A stretch of 64,000 bases of DNA from an uncultured Collinsella sp. (GCA_902482035.1 CABSYW010000007.1:1-64000), one strand, 5' to 3'; shown: positions 1 through 8,026, counted from the first letter of the stretch. A program made the numbers and translations. Notes: generated from the letters alone by a model not told the origin.

Positions 1-42
1 CCCTAGAGTTCGTCGGCAGCGTCAGATGTGTATAAGAGACAG
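1..42. other. Sequencing adapter (Nextera read-1) left on the contig end
   Basis: Bases 10 to 42 match the 33-base Illumina Nextera transposase read-1 adapter, ending in the mosaic end AGATGTGTATAAGAGACAG. Translated in the downstream frame it gives the N-terminal artefact MCIRDR. Genomic sequence starts at about base 43. Bases 1 to 9 come before the adapter and cannot be trusted either. Confidence 0.97.
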
Positions 43-43
43 G

Positions 44-1153
44 CATCAGTGGACTCGCTATGTCCAGGGCCGAGACTACTTCATGAACCCGCTTACCAAG
101 GACGCCGATTACACCATCGTCAACGACAACGGCAGCGTCGGCGCATCCGTCAGCGAGATCCAGCCCTTGTTCTTCAAGCCCGGCAAGTCTGGCTGGAGCA
201 CCTTTGAGCTGATTCGTGCCTTTGGCAACCGCGGCGAAAATGTCCCCGGCCTTAACGCCAACACCGACGGCGCCTACGCCATCGGCACCGAGCGCAACAC
301 CGAGATCAACCTCTTCCAGATTCGTCGCGGCCTTGATCCCCAGGTTGCCACCATCCAGTGGGAGATGCTCTCCCGAGCTGCGTACTCCGTCGCCATCCCG
401 TTGTACTCCGCTCTGATAACTGAGGTCAGCCCGTACTTCAGCGATCAGACCGTCTCCTTCGAGCACTGCGAAGAGACCGACATCGTAAACAACGAGGAGC
501 CCGAGAACTCAATCAACTACGTCCTCATGGACATCAGCTCGCTCTGCTTTGAGAATCCTGACACCCTTGGTATCAGCGTCCGTGCCTACCTCGATGCGCT
601 CCAGAATGAGCTCATCGAGCAGAACAAGGAAGTTGACGCCGCCATGCTGGCCGAGACGACCACCGAGGCCCGTACCGCCCTGGCAAACAAGGCCGGCAAG
701 GCTGCTACCGAGAACACCTACAAGAAGTGCAAGGCCTTGCTCCAGGAGATGCGCGCCTATCTGAAGGCTGAGAACTTCGACCAGCCCTTCACCCCGAGTG
801 ACCTGAACACCGAGACCAACGGCCTCAAGGTGTCCATCACCTACGCCAAGGACGCTCTTGCCACCGACCCGGTAACCCCAGATCAGCCTGGCACTCCCGA
901 GCAGCCTGGTACTCCTGAGCAGCCCGGTACCCCCGAGCAGCCCGCTAAGCCCGAGCAGCCCACCACCAAGCCCGAGAAGCCTGGCAAGTCGGACACCACG
1001 ACCACGGTAACCACCAACAAGACGAACACCAAGGGCGGCCTGCCCACCACCGGTGATCGTTTTGATGGCCGCGTGGTGGCTGCATTCGCCATCGATGGCG
1101 TTGCCGTCATCTCCGCGGGCGGTTACTTCCTCTACCGTCGCAATAAGGAGTAA
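44..1153 (+). CDS. LPXTG-anchored C69-family dipeptidase, 5' truncated by contig end
   Basis: This is the C-terminal part of a secreted dipeptidase of peptidase family C69 (PepD-like). The family's catalytic N-terminal cysteine lies beyond the contig edge. The visible part carries family-like stretches such as ERNTEINLFQIRR and AAYSVAIPLYSAL. A linker follows with three or four PGTPEQ repeats (bases about 888 to 959). The tail is a sortase signal: LPTTG, a hydrophobic segment and the basic end YRRNKE. The protein should therefore be covalently fixed to the cell wall and cleave peptides outside the cell. Any ATG start near base 26 is adapter-derived. A strong terminator hairpin follows the stop. 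The C69 assignment rests on motif resemblance; the sortase signal is clear. Confidence 0.85.
   Translation, partial: HQWTRYVQGRDYFMNPLTKDADYTIVNDNGSVGASVSEIQPLFFKPGKSGWSTFELIRAFGNRGENVPGLNANTDGAYAIGTERNTEINLFQIRRGLDPQVATIQWEMLSRAAYSVAIPLYSALITEVSPYFSDQTVSFEHCEETDIVNNEEPENSINYVLMDISSLCFENPDTLGISVRAYLDALQNELIEQNKEVDAAMLAETTTEARTALANKAGKAATENTYKKCKALLQEMRAYLKAENFDQPFTPSDLNTETNGLKVSITYAKDALATDPVTPDQPGTPEQPGTPEQPGTPEQPAKPEQPTTKPEKPGKSDTTTTVTTNKTNTKGGLPTTGDRFDGRVVAAFAIDGVAVISAGGYFLYRRNKE
888..959 (+). repeat. 18-bp tandem repeats coding PGTPEQ linker
   Basis: Four imperfect 18-base units encode PGTPEQ three times and then a variant PAKPEQ. They form the proline-rich wall-spanning stalk of the LPXTG protein. 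Third-position differences between units indicate an old duplication, not an assembly error. Confidence 0.85.
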
Positions 1154-1160
1154 CGTCTTA

Positions 1161-1212
1161 GCTGAGCGGGCAAGGCAGCAATGGCAGCCTCGCCCGCTCA
1201 GCCCACTCTTTT
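1161..1212 (+). terminator. Rho-independent terminator after dipeptidase gene
   Basis: A perfect 11-bp stem, GCTGAGCGGGC with GCCCGCTCAGC, is separated by a 20-base loop and followed by a short T tract. Confidence 0.8.
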
Positions 1213-1340
1213 GACCGGCGGGAAACCCGCCTGAAATCTTTTCAAAAAAGATTTCCCCGCACACACTTCGCTGTGCTATAGTGCAGCGCAACAGCAACTA
1301 GGTGCGACCGCGCCACGGCATCACGAAAGGAGCCACCAAC

Positions 1341-1409
1341 ATGAAGAACACGATGAAGTCTCTCAACAACTGGTGGTGGCGTGATGCGAATACGATCGGT
1401 CGACAGTGA
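1341..1409 (+). CDS. Tryptophan leader peptide (trpL-like), 22 aa
   Basis: A 22-codon ORF with an AAAGGAG ribosome site 9 bases upstream encodes a peptide containing NNWWWR, with three consecutive Trp codons at 1371 to 1379. Trp-rich leader peptides of this form (NWWW in Streptomyces trp leaders) are attenuation sensors: low charged tRNA-Trp stalls the ribosome there. The stop at 1407-1409 is followed about 40 bases later by an intrinsic terminator and then by an ECF S-component gene. It is too short for routine gene callers. The structure fits control of tryptophan uptake, not synthesis. Confidence 0.85.
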   Translation: MKNTMKSLNNWWWRDANTIGRQ

Positions 1410-1478
1410 GTCCCTCACGCCTGTTTTTGCGCTCTAGGTGATTGGAAGGCCTCCGGTTTCGACCGGGGGCCTTTTTCT
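1378..1478 (+). promoter_or_regulatory. trp-type transcription attenuator
   Basis: GGCGTGA (1378-1384), overlapping the last Trp codon, can pair perfectly with TCACGCC (1415-1421). This is the expected 1:2 pause hairpin, which a stalled ribosome would disrupt. The terminator hairpin is GGCCTCCGGT (1448-1457), loop TTCG, ACCGGGGGCC (1462-1471), then TTTTTCT. I did not find a single unambiguous antiterminator pairing by eye. Confidence 0.75.
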
Positions 1479-1553
1479 ATCTCGAGCCCGATCGCATTCG
1501 CATCACGCGCCTCCGCTTTTCTCTTGCACTCCCATTCCGAAAGGATTTTCACC

Positions 1554-2126
1554 ATGTCTCAGAACACCACCGCCGCCCAGCCCCGCACCGTCCAGACCGC
1601 CGACCGCGGCAAACTCGATGTCCGCGCCCTCGTCCTGCTCGCCATCCTGCTCGCCGCCGGCTTCATCCTCAACTTCACCGTCGGCAAGGCCATCTCGGGC
1701 ATCTCGGGCGGCATGATCAGCCCCGAGTTCATCATCTCGGCCTTCTGCCTCACCATCCTGGTCGTTCGTCCCAACATCGGCCAGGCGCTCGTCATTGGCC
1801 TCATCTCGGCTGCCGTGATCCAGATCACCACCACTTCGCCGTTCGTCGATTTTGCCGCCGAGGGCATCGCCGCCATGCTCATGGCCGGCATCGTCAACGC
1901 CGCCGGCAAGAACGGTCAGGTCAAGCCCGCCATCGCTATTGTCGCAACCTTCCTGACCACCTTTGTCTCCGGCGTCATCTTCATGGTCATCAAGATGGCC
2001 ATGCTCGGCGTGGTAGGCGAGCTCGCCGCCGCCATGCTGCCCGTCGTCGCCATGACCGCCGTCTTTAACGCCATTCTGGTCGGCGCCCTCTATCTGCCCA
2101 TCCAGAAGGCCCTGAAGCTCAACTAA
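1554..2126 (+). CDS. ECF transporter S component, probable tryptophan (TrpP-like)
   Basis: This is a 190-residue membrane protein with about five or six hydrophobic segments and no catalytic motif, as expected for the substrate-binding S component of an energy-coupling-factor transporter. The N-terminal 25 residues are soluble; membrane segments run from about residue 28 to the end. The pattern (SGGMISPEFII, NIGQALVIGLISAAVIQITTTSP) resembles the TrpP family. It lies directly behind a Trp leader peptide and attenuator and just ahead of EcfA and EcfT genes, so tryptophan is the likely substrate. The start at 1554 was chosen over an in-frame upstream ATG because GAAAGGA precedes it at good spacing. 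Confidence 0.8.
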   Translation: MSQNTTAAQPRTVQTADRGKLDVRALVLLAILLAAGFILNFTVGKAISGISGGMISPEFIISAFCLTILVVRPNIGQALVIGLISAAVIQITTTSPFVDFAAEGIAAMLMAGIVNAAGKNGQVKPAIAIVATFLTTFVSGVIFMVIKMAMLGVVGELAAAMLPVVAMTAVFNAILVGALYLPIQKALKLN

Positions 2127-2173
2127 CTCATCGCTGCCCCACCAGCAAAGACTGTCCCAAACGACTAGCTTTT

Positions 2174-2213
2174 GGGGACGTTCTTAAACGACTGGTCATT
2201 TAAGAACGTCCCC
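2174..2213. repeat. Perfect 15-bp inverted repeat between S-component and ATPase genes
   Basis: GGGGACGTTCTTAAA (2174-2188) is exactly repeated in inverse at 2199-2213 around a 10-base loop. It has no T tract, and the next gene's ribosome site follows at once. It may be a mobile or REP-like hairpin, or an mRNA stabiliser inside the ECF operon. Confidence 0.75.
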
Positions 2214-2233
2214 AATGACTACGAAAGGTATCC

Positions 2234-3985
2234 ATGGAAACGATCATCAACGTCGACGATGTCTCGTTCTCCTATGGCACGCAGACCGAGCAGACGCTCA
2301 GCCACATCTCGCTCAGCGTGAACAAGGGAGATTTCATCGGCATCATCGGGCCCTCGGGCGCCGGCAAGTCCACGCTTGCCGCCTGCCTGTCGGGCGCCGT
2401 GCCCCACCACTACACCGGCACGTTCTTTGGGTCCGTCATGGTCGACGGCCACGACACCTGCGAAGTCTCGCTCACCGACGTGTCGCAAATCGTCGGCAGT
2501 GTGCTACAGGATATCGACACGCAGATGGTCGCTTCGATCGTCGAGGACGAGATGCTCTTTGGCCTCGAGAACTTTGGCGTTCCCCACGACCAGATCGAGC
2601 AGCGCGTTAGCGAAACGCTCGAGACCGTCGGCATCAGCGACCTGCGCGACCGCGAGATCGCCACGCTCTCGGGCGGACAGAAGCAAAAGGTAGCCATCGC
2701 CGCCATCCTCGCCATGCGCCCGCGCGTCTTGGTTCTCGACGAGCCCACCGCGGCACTCGACCCCGCCAGCTCCACGTTGGTCTTCGAGACGCTGCGTGAG
2801 GCAAACCGCGCACTTGGAATCACCATCGTCGTCGTTGAGCAAAAGGTCGCCCTGCTCTCGGAGTACTGCAACCGCGTGCTCGTGCTCAACCATGGCGAAA
2901 TCGCGCTGCAGGGCGAGCCACACGAGGTCTTCGCGCATACCGACGAGCTTCGTGCCATCGGCGTCGACTGCCCTCGCGTCACGCGTATCTTCAATAGCCT
3001 CGAAACCGATGGTCTAGTAAGCGGTACCCCTTGCTTGGATGTCGATGAGGCCGAGCGCCTGATTTCGGGCATCGTCGACCCCGCACGCGCGGCTATCGAA
3101 GCCCAGGCGCCCGCCGGTTCCCCGCATGCACCGTCGTTGCGTCCTCATGCCAAGGACGCCGAACCCGTACTCACCTTCGACCATGTTGAGTTTGCCTATC
3201 CCAATGGCGGAGCCGCCGTACACGACCTTAGCCTGACGCTCTATCCTGGCGAGCTCGTGGGCATCGTCGGCCAAAACGGCGCCGGCAAGACCACGCTCAC
3301 CAAACTGCTCACAGGCCTGCTTAAGCCCGCCTCGGGCAGCGTGCGCGTCACGGGACTGGATACCGCAGCCGTTCCCACGAGCCGCATCGCTCGCGAGGTC
3401 GCGACCCTCTTCCAAAACCCCGACCGCCAGATCTGCAAGGACACCGTGCTCGACGAGGTCGCCTTTGGCCTGGAGCTTGGCGGCATGGACCGTGCCGAGG
3501 CACTGCGTCGCGCCCAGCTCGTCATCGACCGCTTTGGCCTGCCTGCCGATGAGGCGCCCTTCTCGCTCTCGCGCGGTCAGCGACAAATGGTGGCGCTTGC
3601 CTCCGTCGTAGTGGTTGAGCCCAAGATCGTCGTGCTCGACGAGCCCACGAGCGGCCTTGATTACCGCGAGTGCATGACCGTCATGGAAACAGTGCGTACC
3701 ATGGCCGAGCGTGGTTGCGCCGTTATCATGGTCTGCCACGATATGGAAGTCGTCTCGGATTTTGCCGAACGCATTGTGGTAATGGCCGACGGTTGCATCC
3801 TCGACCGCGGCCGCACGCACGAGCTGTTCTCGAACATCGATCTCATGCGGCGTGCCTACGTGGAGCCTCCCCAGGTTATTGAACTCTCGCGCCGTCTGGC
3901 ATCTTCCGTCTCGCCCGCTTTTGCGCAGGTGAGCGAGGTCACCGATGTCGTTCGAATTACCAAGGAGATGGTCCACCATGGTTAA
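2234..3985 (+). CDS. ECF transporter ATPase, two EcfA domains fused
   Basis: This 583-residue protein carries two complete ABC ATPase domains. The first has Walker A GPSGAGKST at residues 39-47, signature LSGGQKQ near 145 and Walker B VLVLDEPTAALD. The second has GQNGAGKTT near 346, signature LSRGQRQ and Walker B IVVLDEPTSGLD. The two ATPases of ECF transporters (EcfA and EcfA') are more often separate genes; here one polypeptide supplies both. It hydrolyses ATP on the cytoplasmic face to drive the S component and EcfT. GAAAGG lies before ATG 2234. Its last 8 bases overlap the EcfT start, so the two are translationally coupled. Confidence 0.92.
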   Translation: METIINVDDVSFSYGTQTEQTLSHISLSVNKGDFIGIIGPSGAGKSTLAACLSGAVPHHYTGTFFGSVMVDGHDTCEVSLTDVSQIVGSVLQDIDTQMVASIVEDEMLFGLENFGVPHDQIEQRVSETLETVGISDLRDREIATLSGGQKQKVAIAAILAMRPRVLVLDEPTAALDPASSTLVFETLREANRALGITIVVVEQKVALLSEYCNRVLVLNHGEIALQGEPHEVFAHTDELRAIGVDCPRVTRIFNSLETDGLVSGTPCLDVDEAERLISGIVDPARAAIEAQAPAGSPHAPSLRPHAKDAEPVLTFDHVEFAYPNGGAAVHDLSLTLYPGELVGIVGQNGAGKTTLTKLLTGLLKPASGSVRVTGLDTAAVPTSRIAREVATLFQNPDRQICKDTVLDEVAFGLELGGMDRAEALRRAQLVIDRFGLPADEAPFSLSRGQRQMVALASVVVVEPKIVVLDEPTSGLDYRECMTVMETVRTMAERGCAVIMVCHDMEVVSDFAERIVVMADGCILDRGRTHELFSNIDLMRRAYVEPPQVIELSRRLASSVSPAFAQVSEVTDVVRITKEMVHHG

Positions 3986-4724
3986 CGTCATCGACTACAT
4001 GCCGGGCGATACGCTGCTGCATCGCCTGAATCCCGTCGTCAAACTGGGCCTCGCCGCCGCCATCATCGTCGGCATCTTCTTGTCCGACACCTACGTGGCG
4101 CTGCTGGGCTTTTTGGCACTCACCCTTGCGCTGGGCGCCTATGCCGGCGTCGTCGACCGTCTGTTCTCGCTGCTCAAGTTGCTGATTCCGCTCGCGCTTA
4201 TCATGCTGGTGCTCCAGCTGGCCTTTATGCGCGATGGCAACGTGGTGTGGAGTTTTATCACCGACACGGGCCTCGTCACAGGATCGAAGGCCTGCCTGCG
4301 CCTGCTGGGTGTGGCGTTACCGCTCATCCTCATGCTCATGGTGACCAAGCTCAACGACCTTGCCAACGCCTGCGTCGAGGTGCTGCACGTGCCGTATCGC
4401 TATGCCTTCACCTTTACCACGGCGCTGCGCTTTGTGCCGGTGTTTGGTCAGGAGATGAACGCCATCATGGAGGCGCAGACCGCACGCGGCGTCGAGTATG
4501 ACACCAAGAACCCCATCAAGAAGCTTAAGCTCATGCTGCCACTGTGTGTGCCACTGCTCATCTCGAGCGTGGGCAAGACCGATGCCACAGCCTTGGCGGC
4601 AGAACAGCGCGGCTTCTATCTGCGTACGCGCGCCAGCTCGTACAAGCGCTACCCCATCAAGGGCCTAGACATCGCCGTGCTCATCGTCAGCATCGCCCTC
4701 ATCGCCATCGGCTTCCTGTTCTAG
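3978..4724 (+). CDS. ECF transporter transmembrane component EcfT
   Basis: This 248-residue membrane protein (about five segments) is of the EcfT/CbiQ family. It begins MVNVIDYMPGDTLLHRLNPVVKLGLA, in which the DxLHRLNPxxKL stretch is typical. Cytoplasmic coupling motifs of the A-R-G type are seen at QTARGVEY and near AEQRGFYLRTRA. It links the fused ATPase to the S component. The start at 3978 overlaps the end of the ATPase gene by 8 bases. An upstream in-frame ATG at 3945 lies deep in the ATPase gene and was rejected. It is the last gene of the three-gene transporter operon, before a bidirectional terminator. Confidence 0.9.
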   Translation: MVNVIDYMPGDTLLHRLNPVVKLGLAAAIIVGIFLSDTYVALLGFLALTLALGAYAGVVDRLFSLLKLLIPLALIMLVLQLAFMRDGNVVWSFITDTGLVTGSKACLRLLGVALPLILMLMVTKLNDLANACVEVLHVPYRYAFTFTTALRFVPVFGQEMNAIMEAQTARGVEYDTKNPIKKLKLMLPLCVPLLISSVGKTDATALAAEQRGFYLRTRASSYKRYPIKGLDIAVLIVSIALIAIGFLF

Positions 4725-4754
4725 TTCACCACCGACAGCAACCGCCCAGCACAA

Positions 4755-4790
4755 AAAGCCTCGGCTCGCACCAAACGAGCCGAGGCCTTT
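4755..4790. terminator. Bidirectional terminator between EcfT and racemase genes
   Basis: A 14-bp stem, AAAGCCTCGGCTCG with CGAGCCGAGGCCTTT (one bulge), has A and T runs on its two sides. It can serve the converging operons on either strand. Confidence 0.8.
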
Positions 4791-4808
4791 ACTGTTTCAC
4801 CAGATAAA

Positions 4809-4843
4809 ACCTACCAAAATTAACCTGTCCCTTTTTGACAGGT
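4809..4843 (-). repeat. Hairpin-ended intergenic repeat, family A copy 1
   Basis: On the minus strand this reads ACCTGTCAAAAAGGGACAGG followed by a TTAATTTTGGTAGGT end. It shares this pattern with copies near 53891 and 54623. The outer ends, ACCT(G/A)CCAAAA and TTTTGG(T/C)AGGT, are inverse of one another. Confidence 0.6.
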
Positions 4844-4849
4844 CGGAAG

Positions 4850-5596
4850 CTAGAGGCGGTAGGGGGCGCCGCTGCGGATGATGGATTCGCGCACCAGGAC
4901 ATCCATGGCGTCGAGGGTGATCTCGGGCATCTCTCGGTACTTCTGCAGCACCGATAGCTCGGTGCAGGCCAGAATGACGCGGTCGCAGCCGCTACGGGCA
5001 AACTCCCACATCACGCGGTCGAACTTATCCATATCGGGCTCACGTCCGGCCTTCACATCATCGTAGATAAGCGACATCACATCGTTCTGACGTTTCTCGC
5101 TGGGATAGACGACCTCAACACCCGCAGCCTTACATTCGCGGCCGTAGACGCCCGCGCCCACGGTGCCATCGGTGCCCATGATGCCAATCTTGTGCACCGG
5201 CTCGGCCGGCATACTCAGGTTGGGGTCGAACTCGCACTCCCCCATCACCGCACCCGCAAGGGCATAACGAACCGACTCGCGCGGCATGTGGATAATCGGC
5301 ACCTTCGTAAACGACTGGATCTGATCGTAGAAGTAGTGTGACGTGTTGCAGGGAATGGCAATGTGCGCGCAGCCCAGCGACTCGAGTGCCTGGGCGCACT
5401 CTTTCATGGTCGCCAGCAGCTTGGCATGCTCGCCGGTCTTAATGGCCAACGTGCGGTCGGGCATGGTCGACTTGGAGAGCACCACCATGTCGATATGTTC
5501 CTGATCGCAGGCAGCAGCCGTATGACGCACCACCTGGTCGTAGTAATACGACGTGGCCTCGGCGCCCATGCCGCCGATAACTCCCAGCTTTTCCAT
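4850..5596 (-). CDS. Aspartate/glutamate racemase family protein
   Basis: This 248-residue protein begins MEKLGVIGGMGAEATSYYYDQ, as typical for aspartate racemases. Both catalytic cysteines of the family are visible, in PCNTSH and ACTELSVL. It should interconvert L- and D-aspartate without a cofactor. AAGGAGG precedes ATG 5596; an in-frame start 84 bases further up has no such site. It is the second gene of a pair with an ATP-grasp ligase (84 bases between them). That pairing matches the Enterococcus faecium racemase plus D-aspartate ligase arrangement, which builds a D-Asp peptidoglycan cross-bridge. Glutamate as substrate cannot be excluded. Confidence 0.85.
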   Translation of the reverse strand: MEKLGVIGGMGAEATSYYYDQVVRHTAAACDQEHIDMVVLSKSTMPDRTLAIKTGEHAKLLATMKECAQALESLGCAHIAIPCNTSHYFYDQIQSFTKVPIIHMPRESVRYALAGAVMGECEFDPNLSMPAEPVHKIGIMGTDGTVGAGVYGRECKAAGVEVVYPSEKRQNDVMSLIYDDVKAGREPDMDKFDRVMWEFARSGCDRVILACTELSVLQKYREMPEITLDAMDVLVRESIIRSGAPYRL

Positions 5597-5680
5597 CGCC
5601 GCCTCCTTGGTGACGCTTGCGCAATTGCGCGTATCATACCCGCGCCCGCCCGATGCAAACCGGACGGGCGCCGCGCTCAT

Positions 5681-6937
5681 CTACTTGTAATACGTCTTGA
5701 ACAGCTTAAAGTGGCGCAGCTTGGTGTGCCACATGCGCAGCCAGCGGTTAAAGACAAAGTCGCCCTTCATAAACGAAGGGTCGGCGCCCTTGCCTTCCTT
5801 GTCCAGGCGATGCACCTTAGCACGCAGCTCGGGATCCTTGACGTACTTGTCGACGACGCCCATGGGGACGACCATCCACAGGGCCTCGTCCTGAGCCGTC
5901 ACAAACTCCGGCTCAAACGGACGGTTGAACACATACTCGTCCACCACATACTTGGCAACGTTAAAGCCGCTGTTGGTGACGTAGTAGTTGCTGCGACCCT
6001 GGCGCGTGTTGAAATCGAAGAACTTAAACGAGCCATCGCGCTCGTCGTACTTAACGTCAAAGTTGGAATAGCCCACAAAGTGAAGGTCCTCGAGCAGCTT
6101 GCGCACGCCGCCCATGAGCTCGTCGTTGGGCTCGGTAATGATACAGGCATGGTTGCCGACACCGTGGGGCTGATGCTCCTCGAGCAGCACATGGCCCAGG
6201 CACATCATGCGGACCTTACCGTTGCGGTCGGAATAGCTGGTGAGCACGCGCATGTACTCGTCGTTGCCGGGCACGCGATCCTGCAAGATCAGATCGTCGG
6301 TGTAGCCGCTGGCATACGAATCGCGGATGACCTGTTCCAGCTCGGCGCGGTCGGCAATCTCATAGGCCTTCTTCTGGCCCTCGAACTCATGCTGCCACCA
6401 CATGATGCCATCAGAAGGCTTCAGAATCATCGGGTAAGGAAAATCGATCTGGTCGAGCACTTCGGCAGGCGCCTCACCCTGGGCATTGAGCATCGCCTTG
6501 GTAAAGGTAAACGTGTGCGGATAGGGCACGCCATGCTTCTCGCACAGCTCGTAGAAGATCTCCTTCTTCTGGCACTGCTCGAGCATGCTGTAGGGCGCGT
6601 AAGGCGCGACGATGTTATCCGCCAACTCATGGGCATCCTTGGCCTGAGCCACGAGGGCAACATAGTTATCGCCACAGCCCACAAGGACAATCGTCTTATC
6701 GGCATGCGCTTGGGCAATGCCGTTGACGGTTTTGAGCATCACGGGCATGGTGTCGATATCCACGTTGGGCGTGTAGTCGATAATCTGGCTGCGGTACGCG
6801 GGGCCCGTCTGATACTTGCCAAAGACCAGACTCTTGACCTGGTACTCCTCGTAGAAGGCGCGCGCCACCGAATAGGCGTTGATGTCGCCACCGAGCAGCA
6901 CGGGAATGAACTCGCGCTCTGTAAATTGCAATGCCAT
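5681..6937 (-). CDS. ATP-grasp carboxylate-amine ligase, probable D-aspartate ligase
   Basis: This 418-residue cytoplasmic protein has an N-terminal nucleotide-fold region, a central ATP-grasp part (YPMILKPSDG near residues 170-180, the ATP-binding strand and lysine) and the Mg-binding stretch FKFFDFNTRQGRSNYY. It resembles the D-aspartate ligase family (Aslfm), which joins D-Asp through its beta-carboxyl to the lysine or ornithine side chain of the peptidoglycan precursor. The downstream aspartate racemase would supply D-Asp. AGGAAG stands before ATG 6937. The exact amino-acid substrate is inferred from the neighbour, so D-Glu or another D-residue remains possible. Confidence 0.75.
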   Translation of the reverse strand: MALQFTEREFIPVLLGGDINAYSVARAFYEEYQVKSLVFGKYQTGPAYRSQIIDYTPNVDIDTMPVMLKTVNGIAQAHADKTIVLVGCGDNYVALVAQAKDAHELADNIVAPYAPYSMLEQCQKKEIFYELCEKHGVPYPHTFTFTKAMLNAQGEAPAEVLDQIDFPYPMILKPSDGIMWWQHEFEGQKKAYEIADRAELEQVIRDSYASGYTDDLILQDRVPGNDEYMRVLTSYSDRNGKVRMMCLGHVLLEEHQPHGVGNHACIITEPNDELMGGVRKLLEDLHFVGYSNFDVKYDERDGSFKFFDFNTRQGRSNYYVTNSGFNVAKYVVDEYVFNRPFEPEFVTAQDEALWMVVPMGVVDKYVKDPELRAKVHRLDKEGKGADPSFMKGDFVFNRWLRMWHTKLRHFKLFKTYYK

Positions 6938-7159
6938 GGAAACTTCCTATCATGAACTGCCCACACAGCGGGCGGTCTTTGCGCAACTGATTTATTCTAG
7001 CGTGCCAAGCCGCCGGCGCCCAAAGCTCCACCGTATCTATGGCAATCGACGTAATCGTCCAGCACGAAGACGGCGCTCACCGTTGTATGACAATGGGCAA
7101 TGAACCTACCATTGTTGTAGGATTCAGCGTATTGAGATCCTCGAACGAAAGGCGCACAC

Positions 7160-7792
7160 GTGCCCCAAGACCATCAGACCGATAATCCCATCCTCGATGC
7201 CGCGAAGCGCGAGCTGGCGGAACGCACACAAACGGCAGCTCCCCTACACACCACAAACGATGCTTACAACGGGCCTGCCCGTATCGTCTCAATCAACACG
7301 TCGGAGCACAAAGGCACGCGTAAGTCACCCGTCGTCGACGGGCACGACACCGTCATCGAGCAATTTGGCCTCGCTACCGATGCGCACGCCGGACATTGGC
7401 ACCGCCAGGTCTCTTTTTTAGCCGCGGAGTCCATCCAGACGGCGCAGGCACGCGGGCTCGACGTACACGAGGGTGACTTTGGAGAGAACTTCACAACCCG
7501 GGGCATCAACCTACTCTCGCTCCCCTTGGGCACGCAGCTCAAGCTTGGCAGCGAGGTGCTTGTCGAAATCAGCCAAATCGGCAAGGTCTGCCACACACGC
7601 TGTGCCATCTACTATCTCGCCGGCGACTGCATCTTTCCCCACGAGGGCATTTTCGGCGTGGTGCTACAAGGCGGAGAGGTCCATACCGGCGACGACATCC
7701 AGGTGGTCAAGCTCGGCGACGGCACCTGCTCCTTCACTCCCGCCGACGCACTCAAAGAGGTGGAGCAGGCTCGTCGCGAAGGAACCCTGTAG
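7160..7792 (+). CDS. MOSC domain protein
   Basis: This 210-residue protein has a MOSC domain (molybdenum cofactor sulfurase C-terminal type) from about residue 40 to 190. Visible features are a DAHAGHWHRQVSFL stretch, EGDFGENFTTRGINL and the conserved cysteine in GKVCHTRCAIYY. MOSC proteins handle sulfur or molybdenum cofactor chemistry; stand-alone ones often have no proven role. The start is GTG 7160 with GAAAGG at 7147-7152. No molybdopterin gene is adjacent, so the specific function is open. Confidence 0.85.
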   Translation: MPQDHQTDNPILDAAKRELAERTQTAAPLHTTNDAYNGPARIVSINTSEHKGTRKSPVVDGHDTVIEQFGLATDAHAGHWHRQVSFLAAESIQTAQARGLDVHEGDFGENFTTRGINLLSLPLGTQLKLGSEVLVEISQIGKVCHTRCAIYYLAGDCIFPHEGIFGVVLQGGEVHTGDDIQVVKLGDGTCSFTPADALKEVEQARREGTL

Positions 7793-7919
7793 TTGCAAAA
7801 TCCCACGTTGAAGTAGCTTTTACAGCCAAGAATCCCGTTGCAATAGGGTGCCGTAACGTTAAAGTTGAACTCTATGGTTTCTCAACAATTCATCATAACT
7901 GCAGGTCAAAGCCAAAGTC

Positions 7920-7964
7920 TCAAGTTCAACTTGACCCTTTGGAACCTTTAAGGTTCAAGTTGAG
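7920..7964 (+). promoter_or_regulatory. Candidate operator: palindrome with related half-sites
   Basis: TCAAGTTCAACTTGA (7920-7934) is a perfect 7-1-7 palindrome. Related words occur at 7862 (AAGTTGAAC) and 7951 (AGGTTCAAGTTGA). Three sites within 105 bases upstream of the secreted hydrolase-like gene suggest a regulator binding region. The regulator is unknown. Confidence 0.45.
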
Positions 7965-8026
7965 GTCGAAAGCAGTAGTAGAATACCGTTCGAACCATAA
8001 CCTACGATTGATTGCAGAGGGACTGG

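Noticed and set aside
26..43. ATG start giving MCIRDR for the first protein
   Set aside because: These bases belong to the sequencing adapter, not the genome.
888..959. Regular 18-base repeats considered as a CRISPR array
   Set aside because: Units are contiguous without spacers and encode a PGTPEQ linker in frame.
5363..6955. 530-codon open frame on the plus strand over the racemase and ligase genes
   Set aside because: It is antisense to two clear enzymes with motifs and ribosome sites, and its own protein is a His/Leu/Val-rich shadow typical of GC-rich DNA.
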